From an uncultured Kordia sp. (GTDB lineage: Bacteria; Bacteroidota; Bacteroidia; Flavobacteriales; Flavobacteriaceae): DNA of 64,000 nucleotides. The stretch spans positions 124,001 to 188,000 of the forward strand of contig NZ_CANLEA010000009.1 of assembly GCF_947489565.1 (NCBI RefSeq). The letters run 5' to 3'. Each line of letters begins with the position of its first letter. The stretch's first letter is position 1. The translations under genes were made by a program, and so were the position numbers. Below the pieces are notes generated by a model. It ran no database searches, was not told the DNA's origin, and worked only from the letters and a program-made list of their open reading frames with translations. Positions 45,408 to 54,277 of the stretch are shown one piece after another.

Positions 45408-45446
45408 AAAGCGCCATTTCACAACAGATAAAACGACGCTTTTACA
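45408..45446 (-). terminator. Terminator of the GH9 gene region / LRR gap
   Basis: AAAAAGCG...CGCTTTT stem with an imperfect upper part, T-rich on the minus strand, immediately after the GH9 stop at 45452. Confidence 0.6.
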
Positions 45447-45451
45447 TATGA

Positions 45452-48082
45452 TTACTGAATGCTTATTTCTCGTGTGATGATGTCATCATCTAAATTTATT
45501 TTTAGAATGTAGATTCCTGCACTCAAGAAACCTGTTTCGATTTTAATACTGTTTTCACCAAATATAGTATTTTGTTTGACTTCTATTTTTCGTCCGTTGA
45601 TGTCATATAATAAAGCACCTTTAAAAGTACTATTGCTTTGCCAGTTTATTCTAAAAATACCTTTATTTGGATTTGGATAAATGGTGATTTTTTGCGAATC
45701 ATTTAATGTTGTTTCTGGTACACTTAGAATTAAATCAGGATTGAATAGTGAATTTAGGTATCCGTAAAACATCATGGATTGAATGGTATTTTGATGAATG
45801 GTAAATTCTGATTGTAAAAAGTATACACGCGCATCTAAATTCATTTCCATATATGGCCAATCGGCAATTGGTGGCGACATAATAAAGTTTTCTTGACTGT
45901 CTAAATGATGTGTGTATAACGGAATTCCCGGAATGGCATTTCCTGCATTTGTAAAAGCAGCATCGTGCAATACTTCTCTTGCATAGCGTTCTGCTCCAAA
46001 AAGATCGGCTCTGGTAATATATACTTTGTTTTCTGGGTTTCCGCCTAGCATCATATCGTTGCTAGACAACATTTTGTTGAGCAAATCGGTGTCTTGTGTG
46101 TGATAGTACGACATAATTTGCGGCATGATTTGCGGTGTTGAACCTGTAGTTCCTAAGATTGGTGGTTGGTATTGCGATTTTATGAAACGAATTGGTTTCA
46201 GACTGATATCGTCCGTTCCCCAAACATCACTCCAATAGTTGATGGCTTGTATTTGTATGTTTTGCAAATTGATCGCTGCTGCATCAAAATTTGACCATTT
46301 ATCTTGTGGGATGACACTAAATATCCAGTTTGCCAACGATTCATCATGTATTTGAAATTGATATAAGAAAGTTGTGGGCGTTGTTACGATGGTATTGTTT
46401 TTATAAAAGTCTAAATATTCTTGTATTCCTGTCAAACTATACAATGCCGCCGCCGCTGTTAATTTTAAATCTTTTACTTTTCCTGCATAACTTATTCCTT
46501 GAAATAGTTGTTCTAAATCGGCAAGTGTTTCATTCGTATTTGCCCAATTGTACGCTGCGATAGCTTCATCTCTGTAGAGTTGCGCTTGGTTGTTTGGATC
46601 GCCAACCACACTTAAAGCTTCCGAAAAGTTAGCCGCCGCAATTGCATATACATACGATGCTGTTGGATCTTCTTTGTATACATACCACATTTGTTCTGAT
46701 GACGAATTCCCTGAACCGTCGTTGTAGGATGGTCCGTAATAACCATCGGTTTCTTTTCCGCCACAAATTCCTCCAGTTGGTCCTTTGGTTCTTTTAAAAA
46801 AATCTAGTGTCCATTGTACTTCATCTAATATATCTGGCACTCCGTTGTTGTTTTCAGGAATGTTTAAGTCTCCATCTTTGAAACCGTTTGGCGCTAGTTT
46901 GTATAGAAAACTTGCATAAATTGGCAGGTTTAAGTGCTGAATGTACACATCAAAATCGCCTGCATCAAAATGTCCGCCACTTCCCCACGGCATTGCATCG
47001 GGTGAAGTCATCCACACAGGTACATTTGTAGGATTGATAAATGAGGTTGCTTGCGCTGGCAATTGCACAAAACTTTCTTCATCTCCATTGACATTGTCCA
47101 TGCGTCTGTAATTGGAATAAGTAATTTCAAAACCATCTACACCTGGCACATGATCTACAGGTTTTGTAAATGGTGCATATTCACTTCCGCGATCAAATCC
47201 GCTTCGTTGGTATAGCAAACTGTTTGATATGGTTTTGTAAATGTCATCATAGACTTTATCAGAGATTTTGAATGGAAACGAACTTCCAATGCCCTCTATG
47301 ACAATTTTATATTCTTCTGAATCACTTACAGGAATCGTGTTTCCGACTTCGGAGAAATCAAATTCCCAAATAGGAGAATTGTACCAATATTTGGTTGCAA
47401 AATCTTCTGAATAATCTGCTAGTGTATTTGGAGCTCGAAATTGCAATCCGTCGGTTCCTGTTCCTGTGTATATGATTTGATTGTCTGAAACGCGTACTAT
47501 ATGGCAAGTTGTGCCTATGAAACTAGAAAAATCTTCATGATGACTGTTTGATAAATTATTTTTCCCAAGCCATTGAGAAACATAGGCGAATTTTTCGGTA
47601 GCACTTGCTATCATTCCTACTTGATTGACATGAATACTTTCAGAGAAATTTGTAAACGCATCAAAAGTGAGATTGTATGCGTTTTGTTGTGTATTTATAT
47701 TGGCAACATTTATTGTATATGTTTTACCAGCTTCCATCGGGTTGGGCAATCGGATATAGACATAGTATTCAAGTAATGCAACTTGTTCTTTGGCTTTAAA
47801 AAATGTTGCTGTAGCTTGTTGTGCCGTTGTGTAAAAAGTATCGTCGGCACTTGTAATGTTGAAATTTGCAGGAATGAGCGCTTGTGCTTCATTTATTTGT
47901 CCGTAATACGTAGCATTTGGCGCGCTGTAGAAATAAAATTCGTCAAAGTTTGTAAAGTCTTTTTCTCCTTCATCAAAATGTAGCAGTATTGTATTACTAC
48001 TTACAGGAGTTATGGAGATAAGTTGCTGCCCAAATGCACTCATACAGAGTAGACAACTCAAGAAGAAGTTAATTTTTTTCAT
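45452..48082 (-). CDS. Glycoside hydrolase family 9 enzyme with T9SS type A sorting tail
   Basis: 876 residues, signal peptide MKKINFFLSCLLCMSAFGQ. An N-terminal Ig-like cellulase domain (IHVNQVGMIASATEKFAYVS) precedes the GH9 (alpha/alpha)6 barrel. The catalytic Asp motif is GGHFDAGDFDVY; NGVPDILDEVQWTLDFF, LGGNPENKVYITR and a likely acid Glu in QSEFTIHQN follow. The C-terminal 80 residues form a Por/type IX secretion domain (IYPNPNKGIFRINW ... GIYILKI). It should be exported and act on a beta-glucan or related polysaccharide outside the cell. The substrate is not determined. Confidence 0.92.
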   Translation of the reverse strand: MKKINFFLSCLLCMSAFGQQLISITPVSSNTILLHFDEGEKDFTNFDEFYFYSAPNATYYGQINEAQALIPANFNITSADDTFYTTAQQATATFFKAKEQVALLEYYVYIRLPNPMEAGKTYTINVANINTQQNAYNLTFDAFTNFSESIHVNQVGMIASATEKFAYVSQWLGKNNLSNSHHEDFSSFIGTTCHIVRVSDNQIIYTGTGTDGLQFRAPNTLADYSEDFATKYWYNSPIWEFDFSEVGNTIPVSDSEEYKIVIEGIGSSFPFKISDKVYDDIYKTISNSLLYQRSGFDRGSEYAPFTKPVDHVPGVDGFEITYSNYRRMDNVNGDEESFVQLPAQATSFINPTNVPVWMTSPDAMPWGSGGHFDAGDFDVYIQHLNLPIYASFLYKLAPNGFKDGDLNIPENNNGVPDILDEVQWTLDFFKRTKGPTGGICGGKETDGYYGPSYNDGSGNSSSEQMWYVYKEDPTASYVYAIAAANFSEALSVVGDPNNQAQLYRDEAIAAYNWANTNETLADLEQLFQGISYAGKVKDLKLTAAAALYSLTGIQEYLDFYKNNTIVTTPTTFLYQFQIHDESLANWIFSVIPQDKWSNFDAAAINLQNIQIQAINYWSDVWGTDDISLKPIRFIKSQYQPPILGTTGSTPQIMPQIMSYYHTQDTDLLNKMLSSNDMMLGGNPENKVYITRADLFGAERYAREVLHDAAFTNAGNAIPGIPLYTHHLDSQENFIMSPPIADWPYMEMNLDARVYFLQSEFTIHQNTIQSMMFYGYLNSLFNPDLILSVPETTLNDSQKITIYPNPNKGIFRINWQSNSTFKGALLYDINGRKIEVKQNTIFGENSIKIETGFLSAGIYILKINLDDDIITREISIQ

Positions 48083-48093
48083 GGCAAATAAGT

Positions 48094-48117
48094 TGTTTAG
48101 TATCTTTAAATATACTA
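48094..48117. promoter_or_regulatory. Perfect inverted repeat upstream of the GH9 gene
   Basis: TTTAGTAT (48094-48101) and ATACTAAA (48110-48117) with an 8-bp spacer, 12 bp before the ATG at 48082. Its position suits an operator. Confidence 0.45.
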
Positions 48118-48236
48118 AATGTTTAACTTATTTTCAAAAAGATTAAACAAAAATACATGTATTTATGTTTTGCATACTATAATACTGACTATCAATATTA
48201 TAATTATTTTTTATGATCTAGACTATGTTAGTGCTT

Positions 48237-48758
48237 TCAGCCTATAGATTCTGCAGCTTCAGGTTGTGGTAAGAAAAGTTCGATCAAGAATACCAAACTG
48301 TCTTTCGCTATAATTGTAATTGAAATGATGATTGTAGTGAGTAAAATCGCGACAGCTAAATTGTTCTTCTTTAATTCACCAACTTCATCTACATGTTTCG
48401 TCAATGATTTGGTAAGCATAAACGCACTAAAATGAATGACTCCGGCTAATAAGAATCCGACAAATAGTGATATGGAAGAGTATTTTAGCACCTCAACATA
48501 TAAAGTGTCTTTTGCATGAATTTTTAGCATTCCTATCGAATTAATAATCGATGGAATGATGCCACTTAGTAAATATCCTGTACTAAAAATAATTCCTGAA
48601 AAGAAGATACTTAATGCCAAATTGGAATCGTTTAAGTTTTCTTCTTTTAGCTTAAAGATTTTGATGAGTATTTTATACGAGATAAAAAATATAATGATCG
48701 CTAATACGATGGATAGTATTAGTTGACTTAATGCTAGATAGAATACGTCTGTGTTCAT
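48237..48758 (-). CDS. DUF350-family membrane protein
   Basis: 173 residues with five to six hydrophobic segments in two similar halves, each with the pattern of DUF350: a helix, then DSNLALSIFFSGIIFSTGYLLSG in the first half and NNLAVAILLTTIIISITII in the second. DUF350 proteins are small inner-membrane proteins without an assigned activity. It is 12 bp after the transglutaminase-like gene on the same strand, an obvious two-gene unit. Confidence 0.85.
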   Translation of the reverse strand: MNTDVFYLALSQLILSIVLAIIIFFISYKILIKIFKLKEENLNDSNLALSIFFSGIIFSTGYLLSGIIPSIINSIGMLKIHAKDTLYVEVLKYSSISLFVGFLLAGVIHFSAFMLTKSLTKHVDEVGELKKNNLAVAILLTTIIISITIIAKDSLVFLIELFLPQPEAAESIG

Positions 48759-48770
48759 AAGTTTACGTTT

Positions 48771-49811
48771 TTAATTGACTAATACAAAATCCCAATAATT
48801 TACATTGGACACTTTTGGAGGTAAATATCCGATTGGACATCCTTTTGCAGTAGTTTCTACGAAATAATATTTTCTTCTGTTATATGTTTTATAGGTTCCG
48901 CGTGATGGCAAGTTGATTGCTAATACCGAATGTCTGTATTCATCACTGTTTAGGACGGCAACTTTGTAATTGAATTTTCTTAAAAGCACAAAAAGCAATA
49001 CTGTACGCGAATCGCAATCGCCTTGTAAGTTGGCACTGAATTCTGCAGGAGCAAAAATTCCGAGTCGCACATTACCTACACAAGGAAATTCTTCAGTTCC
49101 ATTGCACGGCGTTGATTTTATGTAATTGTATTCAATGTCTTGAATGCTGGTAATAATTAATTCGGCAAATTTTCTACGATTTAGCTTTTTCTCTTGTTGT
49201 ATTTTACTAAACGAAGTGTATAAATGTTCTAATAATGTACGATCGTGATCTGCCATATGTTTATAGAAACTTCCCCAAGAAAAGTTTCGTGTGTATCTAT
49301 AACTACGGCGATTGTTTCTTGATTTTGTGACACTGCTTTCGGCGATTTTGAAATCCATACGATGCCAGTTTCTATCAAAATCCTTCCAATATTGCTTGTT
49401 TACAATATATCGAGTTTCTTTGCCACCTTCTGTGGTGGTGACAATTTCGGTTTTGTCTTTGTCTTCTTCTGTGTCCTCTGAATCTATGATATATCCTGTA
49501 TTTTCTCCCAGAATCATGATAACAACAGAGAAAACTACGAATACAATAACGGTTCGTAAGAAGTCTGAAAAAACACCTTTTATTACTTGTTTGTTTGAAG
49601 ATGATTTTCGCTTTACTTTTTTCCAAAGATAACGCAACACAAAGAAACCAGCTACAGTGACCACTAAGAGCGTCATTCCTTGTATTTTTACCGTATACGT
49701 TAGGTGTATCAGTACAATGATTAGAAATATAGTCGCCAAAACTGCCATGAGTCCAGAAAAGAGCCTTTGAAAGCCCACGAGACAGCCGTTTGGTTTTTTG
49801 TTGTTGGTCAT
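48771..49811 (-). CDS. Membrane-anchored transglutaminase-like (papain-fold) protein
   Basis: 346 residues. Two to three membrane helices lie in the first 120 residues (LFSGLMAVLATIFLIIVLIHL; GMTLLVVTVAGFFVL; TVIVFVVFSVVIMIL). An acidic linker follows, then a papain-like domain with catalytic-type Cys in GDCDSRTVLL (about residue 266), His in EYRHSVLAI (about 293) and VETTA in place of the usual Asp (about 318). The catalytic triad is thus Cys-His-Glu/Thr as far as visible. It probably cleaves or links a peptide or acts as a protease-like domain. It is the first gene of the DUF350 pair. Confidence 0.82.
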   Translation of the reverse strand: MTNNKKPNGCLVGFQRLFSGLMAVLATIFLIIVLIHLTYTVKIQGMTLLVVTVAGFFVLRYLWKKVKRKSSSNKQVIKGVFSDFLRTVIVFVVFSVVIMILGENTGYIIDSEDTEEDKDKTEIVTTTEGGKETRYIVNKQYWKDFDRNWHRMDFKIAESSVTKSRNNRRSYRYTRNFSWGSFYKHMADHDRTLLEHLYTSFSKIQQEKKLNRRKFAELIITSIQDIEYNYIKSTPCNGTEEFPCVGNVRLGIFAPAEFSANLQGDCDSRTVLLFVLLRKFNYKVAVLNSDEYRHSVLAINLPSRGTYKTYNRRKYYFVETTAKGCPIGYLPPKVSNVNYWDFVLVN

Positions 49812-49849
49812 AGGCTAAAGATATTATTTTTTTTGATTTTTATCTTTTT

Positions 49850-50010
49850 GTGGATTTGTTTTTTTTTGATTGTGGATTTGGTTGGTTGGTTGTCTGTTTG
49901 TTGATTTGTTTGTCTGTTTGTTGATTTGTTTGTTTGTTTATCTGTTTGTGGATTTGGTTTTTTGTTAATTCGTTGATTTGTGGGTTTGTGGGTTTGTTTT
50001 TGAGTTTTGG
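49850..50010. repeat. GT-rich low-complexity tract
   Basis: Largely TTTGT/GGATTTG phrases with almost no C or A on the plus strand. A 20-base unit (TGTCTGTTTGTTGATTTGTT) is present twice in tandem at 49891-49930. It lies in the divergent gap between the transglutaminase-like gene and the membrane protein at 50046. Confidence 0.8.
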
Positions 50011-50045
50011 ATTTTTAGTATCTTGTAGAAACTAACACCAACAGC

Positions 50046-51245
50046 ATGTTTTTTAAATCGAATAGACCTTTTGCCGAAAGAGGAATTTTGTTTGCTATCT
50101 TATTAGGAATTGTAAGTTACTTAGTTTTTGCGGGTATTATGTATACGAATATTAAACCAACTTATACAGCATACAAGTCCATTGAAAAAGCTAATTTAAT
50201 GGTTGATAGTACTTATACAAACGTTGGTATACCGTTTAAAGAACATTATTTACAAGATTTAGCCAACATAGATAAAGCAGATACAGAGAAAGTGATTTTG
50301 GTTGATAACATAGAGCGTCCAAATCATTTTTATAAAAAGTCACGGCTTTTTGAAAACCTCCTATTTTCTTCGGAAAATGAAAGTTATTTACACTTTACTA
50401 TTAGTGGTTTAGATTTGAAGTACGCTAAAGTGCTAGGAAAGAATGATATTCCTAATCCGTATTTTTTGAATAGCAATCCTAAAATGGCACTTTGGATTTT
50501 GTTGATTTCTATTGCAGTTGGATTTACGTTTTTCTTGAGTCCGCTTTTTTATGCTGAAATTCGCAGGTATAATAAAGATTTGAGCATAGGAATTCGCGTA
50601 GGTAATATCATTTTTGCTGTGATTGTTTTCGCCTTCTTAGTTATTCCTTTGTTCATGCCTTCGATTATATTTCCTGGCATTTTGATTAAACCAACCGATG
50701 TTTCTATCTATTTTGACACAGGATTTGAAAGTTTTGCCATCATGTATGGCGCTACCGTTCCGTTTGTATGTACTATTTTTTGGCTGATTCTCATTTTTAC
50801 AGTCAATTCTAAAATTTCTCAATTGTATACATCCAATTCAGAAAAACTACTCACAAGATTCAAAGCGATTAAAGATGATGTTGAACGGTATTTTTTAGTG
50901 ATTGCATTCTTTTTAGCATTTACTATTTTTTGTACCGATACTTTATTGAGCACATTAAATGCATTAGGACCTGACGCACCAACATTGTTCCCAAGAGAGT
51001 TTGCTTTTAGCAACGGACTGATTCAAACCTTCTTTTTAGTGCTGATTTATTTTGGAATTCAAGCGAATTTTAGTCGTATCAAAAAAGGAATCCAATTAAA
51101 TGACTCCATTACACCTGAAGACAAGGAAAATTTAAAAGAACATGCTGGATTTTTCAATTATGTCAAAGTCATCTTAACCATGTTAGCACCTTTATTGGGT
51201 AGTGGTATACAAGATTTGATTGGCTTAATTTCTGGTGGCGCATAA
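50046..51245 (+). CDS. Membrane protein of unknown function (399 aa)
   Basis: Five or six membrane helices: one near residues 13-33 (ERGILFAILLGIVSYLVFAGIMY), a non-membrane domain of about 110 residues with no clear family, then several (ALWILLISIAVGFTFFLS, IIFAVIVFAFLVIPLFM, VPFVCTIFWLILIF, YFLVIAFFLAFTIF, GLIQTFFLVLIYFG) and a short tail. No transport or catalytic motif is recognised. It is divergent from the DUF350/transglutaminase-like pair and followed by the precursor gene at 51354 on the same strand, 108 bp away. Confidence 0.78.
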   Translation: MFFKSNRPFAERGILFAILLGIVSYLVFAGIMYTNIKPTYTAYKSIEKANLMVDSTYTNVGIPFKEHYLQDLANIDKADTEKVILVDNIERPNHFYKKSRLFENLLFSSENESYLHFTISGLDLKYAKVLGKNDIPNPYFLNSNPKMALWILLISIAVGFTFFLSPLFYAEIRRYNKDLSIGIRVGNIIFAVIVFAFLVIPLFMPSIIFPGILIKPTDVSIYFDTGFESFAIMYGATVPFVCTIFWLILIFTVNSKISQLYTSNSEKLLTRFKAIKDDVERYFLVIAFFLAFTIFCTDTLLSTLNALGPDAPTLFPREFAFSNGLIQTFFLVLIYFGIQANFSRIKKGIQLNDSITPEDKENLKEHAGFFNYVKVILTMLAPLLGSGIQDLIGLISGGA

Positions 51246-51353
51246 TATGTAATCATCTGTTTTACCGACTTTTAAACTTCTATTTTACGGAAAAACCGTA
51301 ACTCCATCATTCTATTTTTTTATAACTTACTGTAAATCAAAAACTTTAACATT

Positions 51354-51620
51354 ATGAAGAAAAAGAATTTGAAGAGTTTATCGCTTCGTAAACAATCCGT
51401 AAGTAATTTGAATAAAACATTCGGAGGCAATGGTTCTATTGATGTAGGAAGCATTATTGATACTATTATAGACTTTACAGAGAAGTACACAAGAGTGTTT
51501 TCATATTGTCCGCATGTAAGTTGTGGTTGTCCAGATCCGACAATACCACCTCCGACCGAAGGTATACTAACGTGTGTAAGAACTGCATGTGAAGAATTAA
51601 CGTGTGTAAATTGCGCGTAA
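51354..51620 (+). CDS. RiPP-like precursor peptide (88 aa)
   Basis: MKKKNLKSLSLRKQSVSNLN at the N-terminus is the leader consensus of this set; TFGG at residues 22-25 is the cleavage motif. The 63-residue remainder has two parts: a helical piece (IDTIIDFTEKYTRVF) and a Cys/Pro-rich piece (CPHVSCGCPDPTIPPP, ending ACEELTCVNCA) with eight cysteines. It is the longest of the precursors and the only one of the cluster on the plus strand. A strong terminator follows. No LanB/LanC, radical SAM or C39 transporter gene is in the window, so maturation must happen in trans if it occurs. Confidence 0.82.
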   Translation: MKKKNLKSLSLRKQSVSNLNKTFGGNGSIDVGSIIDTIIDFTEKYTRVFSYCPHVSCGCPDPTIPPPTEGILTCVRTACEELTCVNCA

Positions 51621-51633
51621 TATTAAAAAACAA

Positions 51634-51668
51634 CAAACCGCTTACGTTTTTGTAAGCGGTTTTCCTTT
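51634..51668 (+). terminator. Terminator of the 88-aa precursor gene
   Basis: AAACCGCTTAC pairs with GTAAGCGGTTT, followed by TTTCCTTTT, 15 bp after the stop. Confidence 0.85.
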
Positions 51669-51707
51669 TCAGGTATTCATGGATATGAATCTTCCCCCAA
51701 AGATTCT

Positions 51708-51923
51708 TTATCCTTGTTGTTGATGTCCTCCTGCTCCTTGTGCTTCACAAGTTTCTTCAGCTAACGTAATCTTACAATCTGGACGACAAGAACGAGTACA
51801 ACTCATACAATTTGTGCGTGCATCAGAATTACTTGAAGCAAGACCTCCAGTAACTTCTAAAAGATTTAAACTAGAAATAGATTTTTTGTTAAGGTTTAAT
51901 GATTTTAATGTTTGTTTTTTCAT
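51708..51923 (-). CDS. RiPP-like precursor peptide (71 aa)
   Basis: Leader MKKQTLKSLNLNKKSISSLN, cleavage motif VTGG at residues 24-27. The core contains ARTNCMSCTRSCRPDC and ends in a Gly/Gln-rich tail. It is clearly a paralogue of the 62-residue gene upstream (same ARTxCxSCTRSCxPxC core). It lies 37 bp after that gene's stop, on the same strand, with the same AAACTACACATT-type sequence directly before the ATG. Three such genes in a row form one probable transcript. Confidence 0.82.
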   Translation of the reverse strand: MKKQTLKSLNLNKKSISSLNLLEVTGGLASSNSDARTNCMSCTRSCRPDCKITLAEETCEAQGAGGHQQQG

Positions 51924-51960
51924 AATGTGTAGTTTTAGATTAATATTAATTATTTGCTAT

Positions 51961-52149
51961 TTAAGCCTCTTTTTTACAGCCATCTTCATCTGCTAAGGTG
52001 ATTGGACAAGGAAGACAAGAACGTGTACAACTTATACAAGCAGTACGAGCATTTGTATTACTTGAAGCTGGAAGAGCTCCACCTGTAAGATTTAGATTTG
52101 AAACAGATTTCTTGTTAAGATTTAATGATTTTAATGATCGTTTTTTCAT
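51961..52149 (-). CDS. RiPP-like precursor peptide (62 aa)
   Basis: Leader MKKRSLKSLNLNKKSVSNLN, cleavage motif LTGG at 21-24, then a core with ARTACISCTRSCLPCP and an acidic/lysine tail (LADEDGCKKEA). The core is a close relative of the 51708-51923 product and shares CTRSC with the precursor at 3613-3774. It is the middle gene of the minus-strand trio. The conserved AAACTATATATT lies directly before its ATG. Confidence 0.82.
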   Translation of the reverse strand: MKKRSLKSLNLNKKSVSNLNLTGGALPASSNTNARTACISCTRSCLPCPITLADEDGCKKEA

Positions 52150-52221
52150 AATATATAGTTTTGATTATTTTGAGTTTTAATAGTTTTTAAGCTTATTATC
52201 CAGCGTATATTAATTTGCTCA

Positions 52222-52380
52222 TTACTCTCGACACGGATGACAAGAAGGTGGATATGTCATACAACCTGTACGTACATGAGATCTAGGTATAGGTGGTAAA
52301 GGAGAAGCGCCTCCAACAAGATTTAGATTAGAAACTGAGTTCTTATTAAGATGCAATAATTTTAATGAGCGTCTTTTCAT
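52222..52380 (-). CDS. RiPP-like precursor peptide (52 aa)
   Basis: The ATG at 52380 (MKRRSLKLLHLNKNSVSNLN) is chosen; the open frame extends 29 codons further upstream but only this start gives the shared leader. LVGG at residues 21-24 is the cleavage motif. The core is shorter and more Pro-rich (GASPLPPIPRSHVRTGCMTYPPSCHPC). It is the first gene of the minus-strand trio and lies downstream of two AATTCCGTGAATT repeats (52471 and 52566). Confidence 0.78.
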   Translation of the reverse strand: MKRRSLKLLHLNKNSVSNLNLVGGASPLPPIPRSHVRTGCMTYPPSCHPCRE

Positions 52381-52470
52381 AATGTATAGCTTTAAGTTAA
52401 ACGTTGATGTGATTAATAATTTTGATGTAAATGTATATCGTAGCACAACACGAAAACAGTAAAGCAAACG

Positions 52471-52487
52471 ACAATTCCGTGAATTAT
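52471..52487. promoter_or_regulatory. Direct-repeated palindromic element, copy 1
   Basis: ACAATTCCGTGAATTAT; the inner AATTC-CGT-GAATT is palindromic. An identical 17-bp copy is at 52566-52582. It lies 91 bp before the first precursor of the minus-strand trio. Confidence 0.5.
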
Positions 52488-52565
52488 AGAAAACCCTAAA
52501 AATTTGAATTCCAGCTGTTTTTTTTGCAACAAAAACCTGTAAAATCTCTCAAAAATAAATTTGTT

Positions 52566-52582
52566 ACAATTCCGTGAATTAT
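52566..52582. promoter_or_regulatory. Direct-repeated palindromic element, copy 2
   Basis: Exact copy of 52471-52487, 95 bp away in the same orientation. Both sit between the eno terminator and the precursor genes. Confidence 0.5.
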
Positions 52583-52589
52583 CATAAAC

Positions 52590-52624
52590 AAAAAAAACGA
52601 GCTCCTTTTCAGGAACTCGTTTTT
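52590..52624. terminator. Terminator of eno
   Basis: ACGAGCTCC and GGAACTCGT pair around TTTTCA with T-runs on both strands, 22 bp after the eno stop. Confidence 0.75.
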
Positions 52625-52645
52625 CATATGTGAATGTAAGAAGTA

Positions 52646-53947
<1,302 letters not shown>

Positions 53948-53955
53948 TTATCTCA

Positions 53956-53974
53956 TTTACTCGATAATCGAGAT
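53956..53974. repeat. 19-bp repeat with CTCGATAATCGAG palindrome, copy 1
   Basis: TTTACTCGATAATCGAGAT, identical to 54187-54205. CTCGAT and ATCGAG are inverted. It lies just upstream of eno. Confidence 0.7.
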
Positions 53975-54277
53975 TTTAATGATCCGACGAAAGCGTCGAA
54001 ATGTTTTTAGCTGTTTTTCTGAATACTTCGTGGATTTCCCTTGAAGTAGTTCGTTGCTAATTTACAAAACTCTTCCAAGTTTTATAGGCTTTGCCGTTGC
54101 TTTTACGGATATATTAGCAATGTGTTTGTTTTGCTTGATTTTCAAAAATGCGAAAACGTTTTCCCCAAGAAATACCGCAACTATTTTTTACTCGATAATC
54201 GAGATGTATCATGCCAAAGGCTTGTCTCGACACGCTATCATGAACTCAGTTACGATATACTTCGAGAATTTCAGCTA
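53975..54277. other. Intergenic gap between eno and the lipoprotein gene
   Basis: About 300 bp without a gene. It holds the second 19-bp copy (54187-54205) and phrases such as GTCTCGACACGCT and ACTTCGAGAA, which look like remnants of dispersed repeat elements. No strong promoter match was found for eno. Confidence 0.5.
54187..54205. repeat. 19-bp repeat with CTCGATAATCGAG palindrome, copy 2
   Basis: Exact copy of 53956-53974. Related ATAATCG phrases occur again near 59163. Confidence 0.7.

Noticed and set aside
51354-52380. Calling the precursors plain lanthipeptides
   Set aside because: The leaders fit that family but no LanB/LanC is in view and the cores are rich in Cys and Pro, so the broader RiPP-like call is safer.
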